64,000 bases of DNA from Gossypium raimondii (Eukaryota; Streptophyta; Magnoliopsida; Malvales; Malvaceae): NCBI RefSeq assembly GCF_025698545.1, contig NC_068565.1:3782001-3846000 (forward strand). The letters run 5' to 3'. The translations under genes were made by a program, and so were the position numbers. Numbering within the stretch: position 1 is the first letter of the stretch; each line of letters opens with the position of its first letter. Shown here in pieces: positions 1 through 12,500 of the stretch. The notes beneath the pieces were generated by a model. The model saw only the letters and a list, made by a program, of their open reading frames with translations, did not search any database and was not told the origin of the DNA.

Positions 1-358
1 TTTTCATTAACCCACAACAAGACATTAAGCCATTACATATTTAGGTCAACAAGTAAAACAAACAAGTAATCACCTAATCAACTACCTAACTCCACTAATT
101 TGCATTGAAACTTACAAGATTAGCTTGTACAACTTGCATTCTTGACTTTTCACCAATCAATATCAAAACATTTACCTACTTAGTTCAACATGAACTAGAT
201 TACAAAACAATCAAAATGGAACTAAAAACGACAAGTGGATTGGCGCTTCAAACTTCATTCTTTGCACACAATGGCACCACCGCTGTCGCTATTTCTTCGA
301 GCATGACCACCTTTGCATGTCGTGCATGGCCACCTTTGCATGGGAACTAAACTTAACA
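1..358 (-). repeat. 3' LTR of copia element 1 (partial)
   Basis: Positions 1-198 repeat almost exactly at 4451-4650. The inner edge is placed at 358, where the sequence ends in AACA next to the polypurine tract, by alignment with the complete 516-bp LTR at 26,939-27,454. Roughly 158 bp lie outside the window. In the first 198 bases the differences from the other LTR fall in three small clusters, each at a CAG or CTG site. Confidence 0.88.
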
Positions 359-374
359 CTCCTCCTTAGTTTCC
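359..374 (-). other. Polypurine tract of copia element 1
   Basis: On the minus strand this is a purine-rich run containing AAGGAGGAG directly before the LTR TG, the primer site for plus-strand DNA synthesis. The same tract is at 27,455-27,470 in element 2. Confidence 0.75.
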
Positions 375-394
375 ATGCTAGTAACACCTAATTC

Positions 395-3300
395 CCTTTT
401 GAATTTAACAAATTTAGACACATTGAGTGCCTTTGTGAAGATATCAGCAATTTGAACTTCTGAATTGCAATGAATCAGCTCGATTTCATGAGCTTGTTCC
501 ATCTCCCTTATAACATGCAACTTAATGTTGAAGTGCTTGGTTCTACCATGAAAAATGGGATTTTTTGCAATTGCAACAGCAGATTTGTTGTCACAATAAA
601 TCTCTGTTGCCTCTTTTGGTTTTGGTTTAAATCACTAAGATTTTTCTAAGCCATATGGCTTGATTCACGCAGATGCAAAGAAGAACATATTAAACCTGCA
701 TTGTTGATTGTGCCACCGACTTTGTTTCTTAGAACTCCAAGAAACATGCCCGAGCCAAGACTAAATGCATATCCGGATGTGCTCCTCATGTCATCACTCG
801 ATCCAGCCGACCACTATCAACATAGCCTATCGACTTCATGTTTTCAAATTTTTGAACAATACACCATGATCAATGGTGCCTTTGATGTACCTTAGCACTC
901 TTTTATCGCTTGAAAGTCTTGATCATTGCAGCAATTCATGTATCTCGATAGCACACTAACAAAGAAACATGATATCGGGTCTTGTTGCGATCAAATACAA
1001 CAGACTACCAATGAGACTCTTGTACATAGTCTCGCAAATTGGTTCACCACTCCTTGCCTCGAAAGCTTCACTCCAACGACCATTGGTGTGCTTGTTGGCT
1101 TGCGTTCTTCATAGAGAACTTATCCGGGATCTTCATAGTAAAAGAACTCGACTAAGAAAGATTCCTTTTCTTTGCTTCACTTCCATTCCAAGGAAGTAGT
1201 TCATTCTGCCTAAATCAGACATTTCAAACATTTCCATCATTTTTATTTTGAAATCTTCGAGCATTCTTCTATCTCCTCCAGTTACCAATAAATCATCAAC
1301 ATAGAGTGACAGGATAAGCTGAGTTTCAGCTTGGTTCTTCTTCACATACAGTGTTGGTTCACTGGGACTTCTCTCAAATTCCAAACTGAGCAAGTAAGAG
1401 TCAATTCGAGCATACCAGGCTCGAGGAGCCTGTTTCAGGCCATATAAAGCCTTTTTTAGTCTGTACACCATGTGTTCTTTGCCAGTGATCACAAATCCTT
1501 GAGGCTGCTCAATGTAGATCTCTTCTTCCAGGAAACCATTGAGAAATGCAGACTTAACATCAAGCTGATGAATGGTCCACTGATGTTGAGCGACCAAGGC
1601 AACTATCATTCTAATCGTGTCAAGCACAGCTCTTTGGTGCAAATGTTTCGTGTAGTCCGACCATACCTTTGGCTAAATCCTTTGACAACAAGCCCGGCTT
1701 TTAGCTTGTTCGATCGCCATCGCATTATGTTTTACTCGATAGACCCATTTTACTCCAATGGTCTTCTTTCCAGCAGAGTTTATCAACTAGCTCCCATGTC
1801 CGGTTCTTCTCAATCATGTTGATTTCATTGACCATAGCTAGTTTCCACCTTCATCCGCCTCACCTCTTCAAAGCGCTAGGTTCGCTATTGTAACTGTGCC
1901 CTTTCATAAATATCATCTAGGGCCTTGTGCCTCTCACAGCACATCATCAACATCCATTTTGTGTCCTAGTCGCTCAAGTTCACTTGATTAGGCACTAGGT
2001 CTTCAAGCGCTTCGCTCATTTTCTCCCAATTCCAAAGAGCTTTTTCATCAAAGATGACATCTCTCGCTCACTGGACTTTGTTTGTCAAGGGATCCGAACC
2101 TGTAGCCCTTCTTGACCGAAATGTAGCCTACTAGAACACTGGTTGAGCCCTTTAGAGAGCTTGTCTCTCTTTGTTCTTGTATTTGTGCATAACACAGCAA
2201 CCAAACACCTTCAGATGTGCCAAGGAAGGCTTGAATCGAACCAAGCCTCGAAAGGTGTCTCGGATGCAAGAGCTTTGGTAGGAAGCCTGCTCAAGGTAAA
2301 CAAAGAAGTGTTATTGCCTCACCCACATGGTCTTGGCGTTTCTTTTCAAACAGAGACATCCGCCATATCCATCGCTTCGTTCTTTCTTTCAGCTACCCCA
2401 TTCTGCTGAGGTGTGTAGACATTTGTAAGTCGATGTTTGATACCAAAGATCATTGCAAATGGCTTGAAATCGAGTGAAGTGTACTCAGATGCCATTGTTC
2501 ATCTTATCGATTTGACTTGCAACCTTTGTTTACTGTCTCTCTGCTAGCTTTTAAACTTCACAAACACTTGAGCTACCTCGGACTTGTGTTTTAAGAAGAA
2601 AATCCAACAAAACCTTGTAAGATCATCAATGAAGAGGATGAAATACCTATTTTTCTTTGAGTGATTCATCCTCATCAGGCCACATACATCGAGTGCACCA
2701 GTGCAGTCTTTCAAGAGCTCTCCAAGTGAATTTGTAGGAAATGGCGTCTTGCTGTTTCCCCATCCGCAAACTTCACATACATCATCATGCTCCATCGAGT
2801 GGTGAAGTTCTCGCCAAACCCTCTTTGGCCATTCGAGCCATTGATCCGAAGTTGGCATGTCCAAGCCTTTGATGCCAAAGCTTGGAGTCATCAACAGAGG
2901 TGTGTATCTTTGAGTTTGAGTCATTTGCCCAGTGAACCTCAAAGCATTTATCAGTCATTTTGATCATCATAAGGCTTGATCCACTTGGATCGAGAATGTG
3001 GCATTGTTTGTCCTTGAACACAACAGAATAACCTTTCTCGGCGGTTGAGCTATCTTTGAGAAGGTTTCATCAATCTCGCACCAACAAAGACATTTGGAAT
3101 GATCTTGTTGCTGTGGGAGTACATATCAAGACTTCTCCTCTTCCTTCAGTCCTTATAAACTGACCATTTCCAACCTTGACCTTGGTTTTATAACTTCTAT
3201 CCAAGGTTTTAAACAAGGAGGCATCTGGTGACATGTGGTTAGTGCAACCACTGTCCAACAACCAGCCTTTTGAGCATTTCTTCTCATCAGCTAAGCAGGA

Positions 3301-4235
3301 AACAGCAAAGACTGTTCTTCTTGGTCACTACTGTCCTCAGCTACTCGAGCTTCAACCTTTGACTGCTGAAATTGATTCTGCCTTGGCTTACTCCTGTTTT
3401 TACAGACCCTTTCAACATGGCCCTTCTTCTTGCAGTGTTGGCATACTGCATCTGGCCTAAACCAAGATCGACTTGGATGACTGGCCTCTTGCAATGTCTG
3501 CAGGCTGGTCATTACTCCTGCGATGTCGTCCTAGGCTGTTTTTCCAAGGCCTTTTGCCTCTTGGAGCTTTGAAGCTCGAGGCTTCTCTGGCCTTGGCATT
3601 GAATGCACCTTCCTGGTGATCTTCAGCTCTGCTAGCTCTCCTTTGTTCCTGAGCATAGAAAGTGTTGATTAGCTCAGTCAAAGAGATGGTAGCAAGGTCT
3701 CTTGAGTCCTCTAAGGAGGATATCTTGGCCTCATATCTCTCAGGCAAAGTGGAGAGGACCTTTTCCACAATTCTTGCCTCATCAAAGTGCTCACCAAGGA
3801 GCCTTATACTGTTAACCACTGCTATGATTCTGTCTGCATACTGCTTCACTGTTTCTTCTTCCTTCATCTTTAGATTCTCAAATCCTTCTTAAATTTAATA
3901 GCTCTTTGTTGCCTTGTTCTCTCGGTGCCTTGAAACTCCTCCTTAAGCTTATCCTAGGCTGCTTTTGGAGTCTCACAGGCCATAATTCTAGTGAAGATGA
4001 CATCTGATACACAGTTCTAGATGCAGGACATGGCTTTATGCCTTTTGGTCCTCTCATCAGCATGCTGCCTTATCTGAGCTACTGTGGGATTAGCCCTCAG
4101 TGGTGCTGGCTCAGCATCTGTGTTAACAACTTCCCACAGATCAAAGGCCTGCAGTAAGTCTTCATCTTGACCACCATATGTGGAAGCCATCTCCATTGAA
4201 GACTGGTGGGCCGGTGAAAAACTTGAGGAAGACAT
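395..4235 (-). pseudogene. copia gag-pol polyprotein remnants, element 1
   Basis: The reading frame is broken into pieces by many small indels. Gag starts near 4235 and continues at 3867-3457, with zinc-knuckle remnants about 3.40-3.52 kb. The protease motif DSGCTNHM is at the start of the 3261-3070 piece. The gag-pre-integrase motif HQRLGHANF and the integrase core are in 3021-2544. The 2269-2048 piece corresponds to the integrase C-terminal side. Reverse transcriptase is at 1642-1133, with the catalytic YVDDLL motif. RNase H remains only as nucleotide similarity, about 0.4-0.9 kb. Compared with element 2, most lesions are 1-3 bp changes at CAG/CTG or homopolymers. It is dead as written, though part of the damage may be consensus error. 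Confidence 0.88.
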
Positions 4236-4277
4236 TCAGCTTTCTTAGTTTAATACAACAGGTCCACTAAGAATGAA

Positions 4278-4290
4278 GCTCTAGATACCA
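4278..4290 (-). other. Primer-binding site (initiator tRNA-Met type), element 1
   Basis: Two bases inside the right LTR, the minus strand reads TGGTATC followed by TAGAGC. This is the plant copia primer-binding site complementary to the 3' end of initiator tRNA-Met, with one extra base. It fixes the 5' LTR edge at 4293. Confidence 0.75.
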
Positions 4291-4292
4291 AT

Positions 4293-4650
4293 TGTTGGAA
4301 CAAAGAGACAATAACAGGCTGTTTTGTATCTTGCTTGAATAGCAAGCCTCGAGCCTTGGAGAAGAAACAAACTCGAATCAAAAGCAGAAAATGAAACTAG
4401 CTAGTGAATAATGTAAAAGAGAGAAGAAGATTGAATGAAAATGAGTGATATTTTCATTAACCCACAACAAGACATTAAGCCATTACATATTTCAGTCAAC
4501 AAGTAAAACAAACAAGTAATCACCTAATCAACTACCTAACTCCACTAATTTGCATTGAAACTTACAAGATTAGCTTGTACAACTTGCATTGCTGACTTTT
4601 CAGTCAATCAATATCAAAACATTTACCTACTTAGTTCAACATGAACTAGA
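4293..4650 (-). repeat. 5' LTR of copia element 1 (truncated)
   Basis: It begins TGTTGG next to the primer-binding site and matches both the left LTR and the 516-bp LTR of element 2. It ends abruptly at 4650, where resistance-gene sequence starts, so about 160 bp of its outer part in plus-strand order is missing. Confidence 0.85.
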
Positions 4651-5441
4651 AGATAGGAAGAGAAGATCCAGCAGAGCTCCCAAGTGACGTTAGGACTCTG
4701 AAAATTTTTGGGTGCCACAATATCAGAAGCTTAAGTGATATGCCCTTCTTTCAACAAACAACTGAGTTGGGGTTCTGTATGATTCACGATTGTAGAGGGA
4801 TAGAATCTGTGCTTGATCTGTCGTCACCATCCCAATCATGCACCCCATTTGAGAACCTTGACCTCTTGTGGCTTGAAAATTTAGAGAACCTTCATGTGCT
4901 TGTTAAACTAGCAGAAGCATCCGTTGTTTCCACATTGAGTTCGTATCTATTCCAACCATCTTTTCCCATCTTAAATCATTTTATATTGAAGGATGCTCAA
5001 ACATGAAGCAGCTCTTTCCCTTTGACTTAGTACATGACTTCCAAAACCTAGAGAACCTCATAGTTCGTGGTTGTGGACAAATAGAGGAAATAATAGGACC
5101 AAAAGAAGAGGAAGAGAATCACAAGGGAAATGGAAGCAAGCTCCAACAAAGTTCACCTTCCCAAAGTAAAGGAGTTAGAATTGACGTGCTTACCAGAGTG
5201 AAGAGCATATGCAGTTCAAATAGGAAATGGTATGCAACTCTCTTAGGAAAATTAAAGTAAGGGACTGTCTGAAGCTAAAAAGGATGCCTCAGATCTTCCT
5301 CTTTTCAAGATACACACCAATCAGCTCCTTCGCTCATCCTTTCGAAAGAATCCGCATATGTCCAAAGGAGTGGTGGGAATCAGAGAGTGGGACTATCCGA
5401 ATGCTAAGGAGGTTCTGCGACCTTGGTTGAACTCAGTATTA
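4651..5441 (+). pseudogene. Truncated CNL last exon (resistance-gene unit 0)
   Basis: This is a near-identical copy of the second coding exon of the intact gene, matching from about 21,902 to the stop at 22,703. It encodes the C-terminal LRR-type region with repeated NLENL and NMKQLFPF-like segments. The first ~180 bp of that exon, the intron and all of exon 1 (CC, NBS, first LRRs) are missing, replaced by the copia LTR. The frame is broken into pieces (4740-5006, 5003-5260, 5227-5430) by 1-2 bp indels, nearly all at CAG/CTG or short homopolymers. It cannot encode a receptor. The truncation is certain, but some of the small frameshifts could be sequence errors. Confidence 0.9.
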
Positions 5442-7190
5442 GCTACTGGAAGCCTTTGTTGTTCAAATCAAATTCGGATCAAGCTAAACAATGAGTCTTC
5501 ATTTGTTGCTTTTATTTCTAGAAAATAATTTGAAGATATTTTATTCTACCAAAAGAAAACGGAAGACCTACAAGAAGAGGATTATGATTAGCAAAATAGA
5601 AACCAAAGAGAACAAAAATATTACTAGTGTTTAAAACAAATTTCAATAAAGCAGGTCTCATTTGCTTCTTTGTTTGACCCGATGACTAGGCTTGCTCTAG
5701 AACCCTTGAGATTCTCATTATGACATTAATGATTTGAATGAATGAACAGCCCCTTTTTCTTCTTTATTTTGTAACAGCAAGCTTTAAGTTGATATAAATA
5801 TGTTTTCCAATGTAGTATTCTTGTTTGCTTAGATCAATGTCAAAAACCTTGCCTCTAATGCTTCCCTTTCTTCTCCACTTTTTTTTTTTTTTGAATTCTT
5901 TGTGGGGTCTTATTAAATACAGGTTGTTTATGCCATTCTAAAGCTAGCAAAGCAGTTGGCTTGACAATCAAATCTTTGAGAAACAAATCAACCCAACTCA
6001 TCACTGTACCTTCATTCTTTTGTGGTGGTTCTATCTTTGATGTGGTACTTCGTCGGATGCATCCTTCTCTTGTGGTTTTATCTTTAATAAATGAACTTCA
6101 ATTTGGTTTCAATGTGATTGGATTGTTGATGTTGTAATTCAACTTTGTACTTGATAATCCTGCTTCTAGTTTGCATCATTTTTTACCATGTGGTTGTGTT
6201 TCCTGTGGCTTAATTGTCTCATTTAATCTTGGAACTTGCACATTTATAAATATATTGAACCATCCCACAGGTATATACCACTTCCTGAAATGGTGTTTTA
6301 TTTAGGTGGCCTTTTTGCTATTGTGAACCATCCCAATGCTAAGCAGGATCTGCTACCTTACTTGGTAATGCTATAGCGCTACTGAAAGGCTTTATCCAAA
6401 ACTCTATCTATTCCTTGCATCTGATGGTGGGTTAATGTTTAGACATAATCTAGATTTGGATTTGATTAAATGAGCGTTTATCTAGATTTGGATTTGATTA
6501 AATGAGCATTTATCTAGATTTTTCAAATTAAATTGATTTGGTTTCAGAATTAGAATAAAAAGCTAGTTTTGAAATTTATTTTATTTAAGTTGGAATGTAT
6601 TTTATTTTGAGTCTAATTTAATTAATAAAATAATTTTAATTTAATATATTAAGTCAAGATTTTAGTTGATTAAGCAATTTATTAGTGATTAATGGAACTA
6701 GTTCAAAAATTTATCTTAACTGAAATAATTACATTAAAAAATTAAAATATCATAGAGTGAACATGATATAGTTTACTCTTTTTCATCCTACTTATGAGTC
6801 TTCTTGAATAGTTTCATTATCATCACAATTTGCATTCATGTAGTTATATAACTCTACTTTTAGTTATCCATAATTAATTTTTAAATATATATATAACAAT
6901 GAAAAGTTGAGAAATTTAAAAAAAAACTTTTGTTGAGGCTATAGATCAAATGGTTATATTTGTTAAATGACTACTCCAACCGTTAAAACTATCTTTGTGA
7001 AAAAAATAAGCTTGATCAAGATTGTATACAAGAGCTAGAATTGAATTACTCAAATAATTTAAATTGTTTTAAAAAATTAATCAACTTTAATAATTTCTTT
7101 TGAGATTAAAAACTTTAATCAATTTTTAAAAATTAAATTTTATCCATCCCTAATCTTTTAAATATAAAGAAAGACTCTAAACAGAGTTTT
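5442..7190. repeat. 3' flank of resistance-gene unit 0, duplicated copy of 22,704-25,045
   Basis: Non-coding sequence parallel to the 3' flank of the intact gene. It lacks about 600 bp present at 23,666-24,268 and has its own 32-bp tandem duplication. Similarity stops near 7190 (25,045 in the other copy). No gene seen. Confidence 0.8.
6449..6512. repeat. 32-bp direct tandem duplication
   Basis: A 32-bp unit starting TCTAGATTTGG occurs twice in a row with one mismatch. The paralogous site near 24,325 has one unit. Confidence 0.8.
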
Positions 7191-8118
7191 TTTATTAAAA
7201 AATTATAAGATGATAGATAGCTACTTATCATTAAATGTAGAAAATATTAAATTACTTTTATTTTATTAAAAATTAAAATAAATTATTTTTAAAATGAAAT
7301 AATCAAATTACCCTATGTATCTTTTATCCAAAACAATCTACAATAATATAAAATATTATATTAATAAAATTAAAATTAATAAAACAAATAATCTTTTAAA
7401 ATCAATATTTACTTTTGTTAAACAATATAATTATATTCGATACTTATATTTATCAAATAATTTTTAATATAAATTTAAAACTTATAAAATTTAAGGGTAA
7501 AATTCAATAGTTAAATTTTAATAATTAAAATTTTAATTTATCATTAGATAATGTAATAAACAACAATAATATATAAATAATGAAAGTCAAATATTACGCT
7601 CATTGTCTTCCATTAAAGAAAAGTTACACTCACGGTTTTTCAGTGATATTTCAGATTTATTTTTAATTAGTTTTTAATAATACAATTTTTTTATCGTAAT
7701 CAAGATATCCACAGTTGATGCAGTTATTAATCTCTTTGCGCAGTAAGCAATGTATTTTTAACTACAATAATTAGTATATTCGTTATTTAAATTATTGAAG
7801 ATAATTAAATTATATTATCTTATTTAAAAATCAAACTTATAATAATAAAAATTTAAATGATAATTAAAGCATTTGTATTATATTTAATGTAGAATATAAT
7901 TTTACTTCATTTAATTTATACAGAACAACATTACTAAAAATAATAATATAATTAACATATAAAAATTATTTTGTCATTCAAATGCAGTGCTAATAAAAAA
8001 TTCTTAATAATTATTAAAAATTGTAAAAATTATAATAAAAAGTAATATATCATAGGGTCATATATAAAATCATTTAATAAAAAATTTAATCTTCACAAAA
8101 TTCCAATCTATCCCAAAT
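7191..8118. other. AT-rich intergenic sequence
   Basis: Very AT-rich with no open reading frame of note and no element I recognise. It is the left flank of the LINE insertion. Confidence 0.6.
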
Positions 8119-8124
8119 AAAGTC

Positions 8125-8179
<55 letters not shown>
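8119..8179. repeat. LINE 5' target-site duplication running into an (AAT)n microsatellite
   Basis: The 16-bp sequence AAAGTCATAATAATAA at 8119-8134 recurs at 13,945-13,960, on the far side of the LINE. On this side its ATA repeats continue as an uninterrupted (AAT)n tract of about 55 bp. Confidence 0.85.
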
Positions 8180-8181
<2 letters not shown>

Positions 8182-8314
8182 GCTTGGCTCATACAACACA
8201 CAAGTCGAGTAAATCTAAAAAACCTTTAAGAAAAGAAGGCACAGAAAGAAACCCTAGAAACCAAGAGTGCTATCCTTGGGATCGCAGCGGTAACAGTGGC
8301 TGCTGCGGCTTGGG

Positions 8315-9542
8315 ATGATGGAGAGTGGTGGTAACGATGGGTTGGGAGGAGACGAGATCTCCCTATTAACAGAGGAGCTTATTCAACTTTCGGTAAAGAA
8401 TTCGATGGTGGAACCAAACGGGACTTTTTCTCTAATATGCTCTATATGGACTAAGAAATCTTATAATCAGGAGAGCTTCAAAGCACAGATAAGGAGTATT
8501 TGGAAAACAAAGAAGAAATTCGAGATTTAAGGGGTAGGACAAAATCTCTTTACGATATCGTTTGAATTAGAAGAGGATATAGAGACGGTCTTGGAAGGTC
8601 AACCATGGTTGTTTAGGAAGCAACTAATCCTCTTTGATCGATTGAGTAAAGCAATGGCGAGAGATCAAATTAGGCTTGTTTCATCTCCGTTTTGGATTAA
8701 AATCGGGCCTTGCTTACCAGAGTTTGACAAAAAAGATCTGCTACATGTTGTAGGTGTTACTTTTGGAGGGGTGCTCAGATCTGAAATACTGGGTGAGTTT
8801 TGCCGTCTTAGAGTGAAATTAAATGTGCAGAGATCCCTTCGTAGGGTATTTTTGTTTCAATAGGGAATGGAAATAAGTTTTGGATTCCATTCAAATATGA
8901 AAAGCTGTCGACTTTCTGCTTTGGTGTGGAATGATGGGCCATAGTCTTCATGATTGTACAGAAATCGCACCTGCAGAGAAAAATAGAATTAGAGAGGATT
9001 CACCTTTTTCTTTAGCTTTAAAAGCAGAATTAAATCTGGTTGAAAGGGAGAGTCTAAAGCTAAATGCCCTAGCAAAGAAAATACAAGCACAATGTTCGTA
9101 TGTTGGACAATCTACAAAAAAACAGGAAAAGCCTTTATATAAGGAACAAAGTAGTGGTATGATAAGAGAACTACAAGATGATGCTTGGTTGACAACAAAA
9201 GCATCAGATTTAGAGATACAAAAGGAGGAAGGAAGCAACGAAGGGAACAATGAAGATAACCACGCCAATAGATCGACTTCAGCTAGGAAAACCAGTTGGA
9301 AACGGATGAAATTAATATGAGTAATGAGGAATAATGAAATAGAACGCCAAGTGCATAAAAGGAAATTGACAGAGATCACACAGGATGAGTACGAAGTAGG
9401 AGAGACGCAGGCAGAAATACAAAAAATGGCAAGATATGGCGGACAGGTTCTAACAAATGAGACTGAAACTTATTCGCTAATGGAATATTCTAATCAGAAT
9501 GGATCGGCGGCTGCCAATGGGCCAGCCGACCGGACGCAATGA
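8315..9542 (+). pseudogene. LINE ORF1 (DUF4283 plus CCHC zinc knuckle), broken
   Basis: The start at 8315 opens a region typical of plant LINE ORF1: an N-terminal DUF4283-like domain (conserved stretch around GQPWLFRKQLILFDRL, then PFWIKIGPCLPE), followed by a CCHC-knuckle remnant ending GHSLHDC. A nonsense codon at 8528-8530, a frameshift between about 8,865 and 8,930, and another stop at 9318-9320 interrupt it. The C-terminal part is charged and low in complexity. The final TGA at 9540-9542 overlaps the ATG of ORF2. Role by family: RNA binding in the retrotransposition particle. Confidence 0.8.
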
Positions 9543-12500
9543 AAATCATATGCTGGAATGTCCGTGGATTGGGGAGTCCACGGGCAGTAAGGAGACTTCG
9601 GCTTCTACTGAAGCAAAACAATCCCCAAATAGTCTTCTTGATGGAGACTAAAGTTAGTGAAAAACGTATGGAGGTAATTAGGAGGAGGTGTGGATTTACG
9701 AATCGGCTTGAAGTAGGAGCTGATGGTACGCGAGGTGGGATTTGCTTAGCATGGAGAGAGGAGGTCCAGGTCAATCTTAAAACCATGTCAACTAGTCATA
9801 TTGATGTGTAAATAAAATAAGAAGGGGTTCATAAAGAATGGAGATTTATAGGTTTTTATGGATCACCTTACGCACAAAATAAAAATGCCTCATGGGATCT
9901 ACTAAGGAACTTGGGGCAGGAACGAGAGTATCCATGGTTAGTGAGCGGCGATTTTAATGAAATAGCTTATTCATTTGAAAAAAGAGGAGGTCAGCCTAGT
10001 GAGGAAAAGAAGATGGTAGCATTTCGTGAAGTTCTGGAAGACTGCCAACTTATTGACGTGGGATACTCAGGAATATGGTATACATGGGAAAGGGGAAATC
10101 TACCAGAGACAAACATCCGGGAAAGATTGGATAGAGGTGTTGCGAATGAAAACTAGATGAAATTATTTCCAACGGGCAATATACATCATTTAACATCTTC
10201 ACTTTCAGATCATTGTCCTCTTTTAATACACACAACTAATGAAAGTAGACTTATGAGAATTCCGTGTTTCAAATTCGAAGCATGGTGGACCACAGATGAA
10301 TCAATCGGAGAAGAAATTAGGAGATCATGGGAGTCATCAAATGGATCGGTGTGTGAGAAGATTGAACGATTATAGATCAACTTGTCAAAGTGGGCAAATT
10401 CAATAAAAAAGAAACGGAATGGGCTGGTGGATACAATTACAAAAAAACTTGAAGATTTAATGATGAAGGAACCAGATGAAGATACTATGATACAGATTGT
10501 TGACGCGAATTCATCTGAGTATGGAGACCGAGAAGGAGGAGATGTATTGGGAATAGAGAGCACGGGCTAACTAGCTGAGGTTAGGGGATAAGAATAAAGC
10601 GTTCTTTCACAAATATGCCTCTATGAGGAAAAGAACCAACACCATCAACAGGCTTAATAATGATGAGGGTTAGGGGATCACTGAAGAAGCAGAAATAAAT
10701 GAAATAGCCACACAGTACTTTCAGAAGTTATTCTCAACTATGGTGTTGGAGATTTTTCCCACCTTTTAACAGGTATTAAAAATAGTATCTCTCCGGAAAC
10801 CAACACAACCCTTTTAGAATAGTTTACGGCAGAAGAGATTTTTCTTGCAGTAAAGGGAATGGGTGCTACTAAAGCTCCAGGTCATGATGGATTTCTGGCC
10901 CTATTTTTTCAAAAATATTGGGGCATTGTTGGAAAAGATATCGGGAATTTCTGTTTGGAGGTTTTAAATAACGGGAAAGGTGTCGAAGAGTTAAATCTAA
11001 CAAGGATCACTCTTATACCGAAGAACTCAAATCCTACAAATCTGGCTAATTTTGGACCAATTAGTTTATGCACTGTTATTTATAAAATAATTGCCAAAGC
11101 CATTGCCAATCGTCTTCAAGGAGTTATCGGAAGTTGCATTGATAGTGCCCAGAGTGCTTTTGTCCCAGGAAGGCTTATTTCGGATAATGTTTTGATTGCA
11201 CATGAGCTTTTACATGCACTCCGACAAAAAAGGCAGGGGAAAAAAGGATTCATGATGATTAAATTGGACATGAGTAAAGCCTACGATAGAGTCGAATGGA
11301 TTTTCTTGAAGGAAGTCATGATTCGGTTGGGTTTTGCGAAGGAATGGGTGTCATTAATCATGAGATGTATTTCTACAGTCTCTTATGTTCTGACCACAAA
11401 TGGGAGAGATGGAAGAATTTTTAAACCTACCAGAGGACTCCGGCAAGGTGACCCACTTAGCCCTTTTCTATTTCTTATTTGTAGTGAAGGACTATCGACC
11501 TTAATCAGGATTGCCACGAGATAGGGGCTGATTAAAGGGGTGAGAGCTAGTAGAAGAGGTCTGACAATTTCACACTTTTTATTTGCAGATGACTGCATTT
11601 TGTTTGGTAAAGCTACTGACAACAGCGCAAGGAATCTAAAAGCTATTTTACAGGAGTATGAGTTTTGTTCTGGCCAATGTGTCAATTTTAACAAGTCTAT
11701 GATCTTTTTTAGCTCTAATATAGAGGAAGGTGGCAAAAAGAGGATATTGGTTGAAATGGGAATTAGGTGTTCGAATAATATGGAGAAATATTTAAGATTG
11801 CCGAACATGGTTAGAAGAAGGAAAAAAGAATCTTTTCAGAATCTTAAAGACAGAATAAAGCAACGCGGTTTTTATCTCAAGGAGGTAGAGAGGTCTTCAT
11901 TAAATCCGTATTACAAGAATTCCAACTTATGCCATGACATGTTTTCTATTGCCAAAGTCACTTTGCGGTGAATTCGACAGTTTATTTGCTCGATTTTGGT
12001 GGCAAAAAGGTAAAGGTAGGAAAGGGATTCACTGGTGTCAATGGGACTATTTGTGTAGGCCTAAAGAGGAGGGTGGTATGGGTTTTCGAAATATGGCGCA
12101 ATTTAACATAGCATTACTGGCTAAACAAGGGTGGAGGATTATGAATAATTAGAACGCCCTCGTTACACAAGTATTTAAAGCAAAATATTTTCCGGAAAAT
12201 CATTTTCTAAACTCCCGGTTAGGAAATTCATGTTCTTATGTGTGGAAAAGCATTTGGGCAGCCAAAGATTTATTAACAAAAGGGCATTGTTGGAGGGTGG
12301 GGACGGGAACTAATATATCTATTACTGACGCTTGGATTCGAGATTCAATTAACTTTAGATTATCATCAGAAATTAACTCTTTGCATGAATCTAATGTTGC
12401 GGAGTTGATTGACAGTAAAAATAGAAGCTGAAAAGTAGAGTTGATCAATAATACCTTTGCGGAAGAAGATGCTGCAAGAATCCTCAGAATCCCTCTGGCA

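Larger units (their letters stand above)
1..4650 (-). mobile_element. Ty1/copia LTR retrotransposon, element 1 (degraded, cut at both ends)
   Basis: The element lies on the minus strand: 3' LTR at left (cut by the window edge), internal region 359-4292, 5' LTR at right. The order gag, protease, integrase, reverse transcriptase read right to left is the Ty1/copia order. It belongs to the same family as the element at 26.9-31.2 kb. A primer-binding site lies next to the right LTR and a polypurine tract next to the left LTR. The right LTR stops at 4650, about 160 bp short of its expected end, and abuts the LRR exon of a resistance gene, so the insertion junction has been deleted. No target-site duplication can be checked. 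It cannot be autonomous as written. Confidence 0.93.

Noticed and set aside
105..350. Open frame of 81 codons at the left edge
   Set aside because: It lies inside the copia LTR and has no domain; it is a chance frame.
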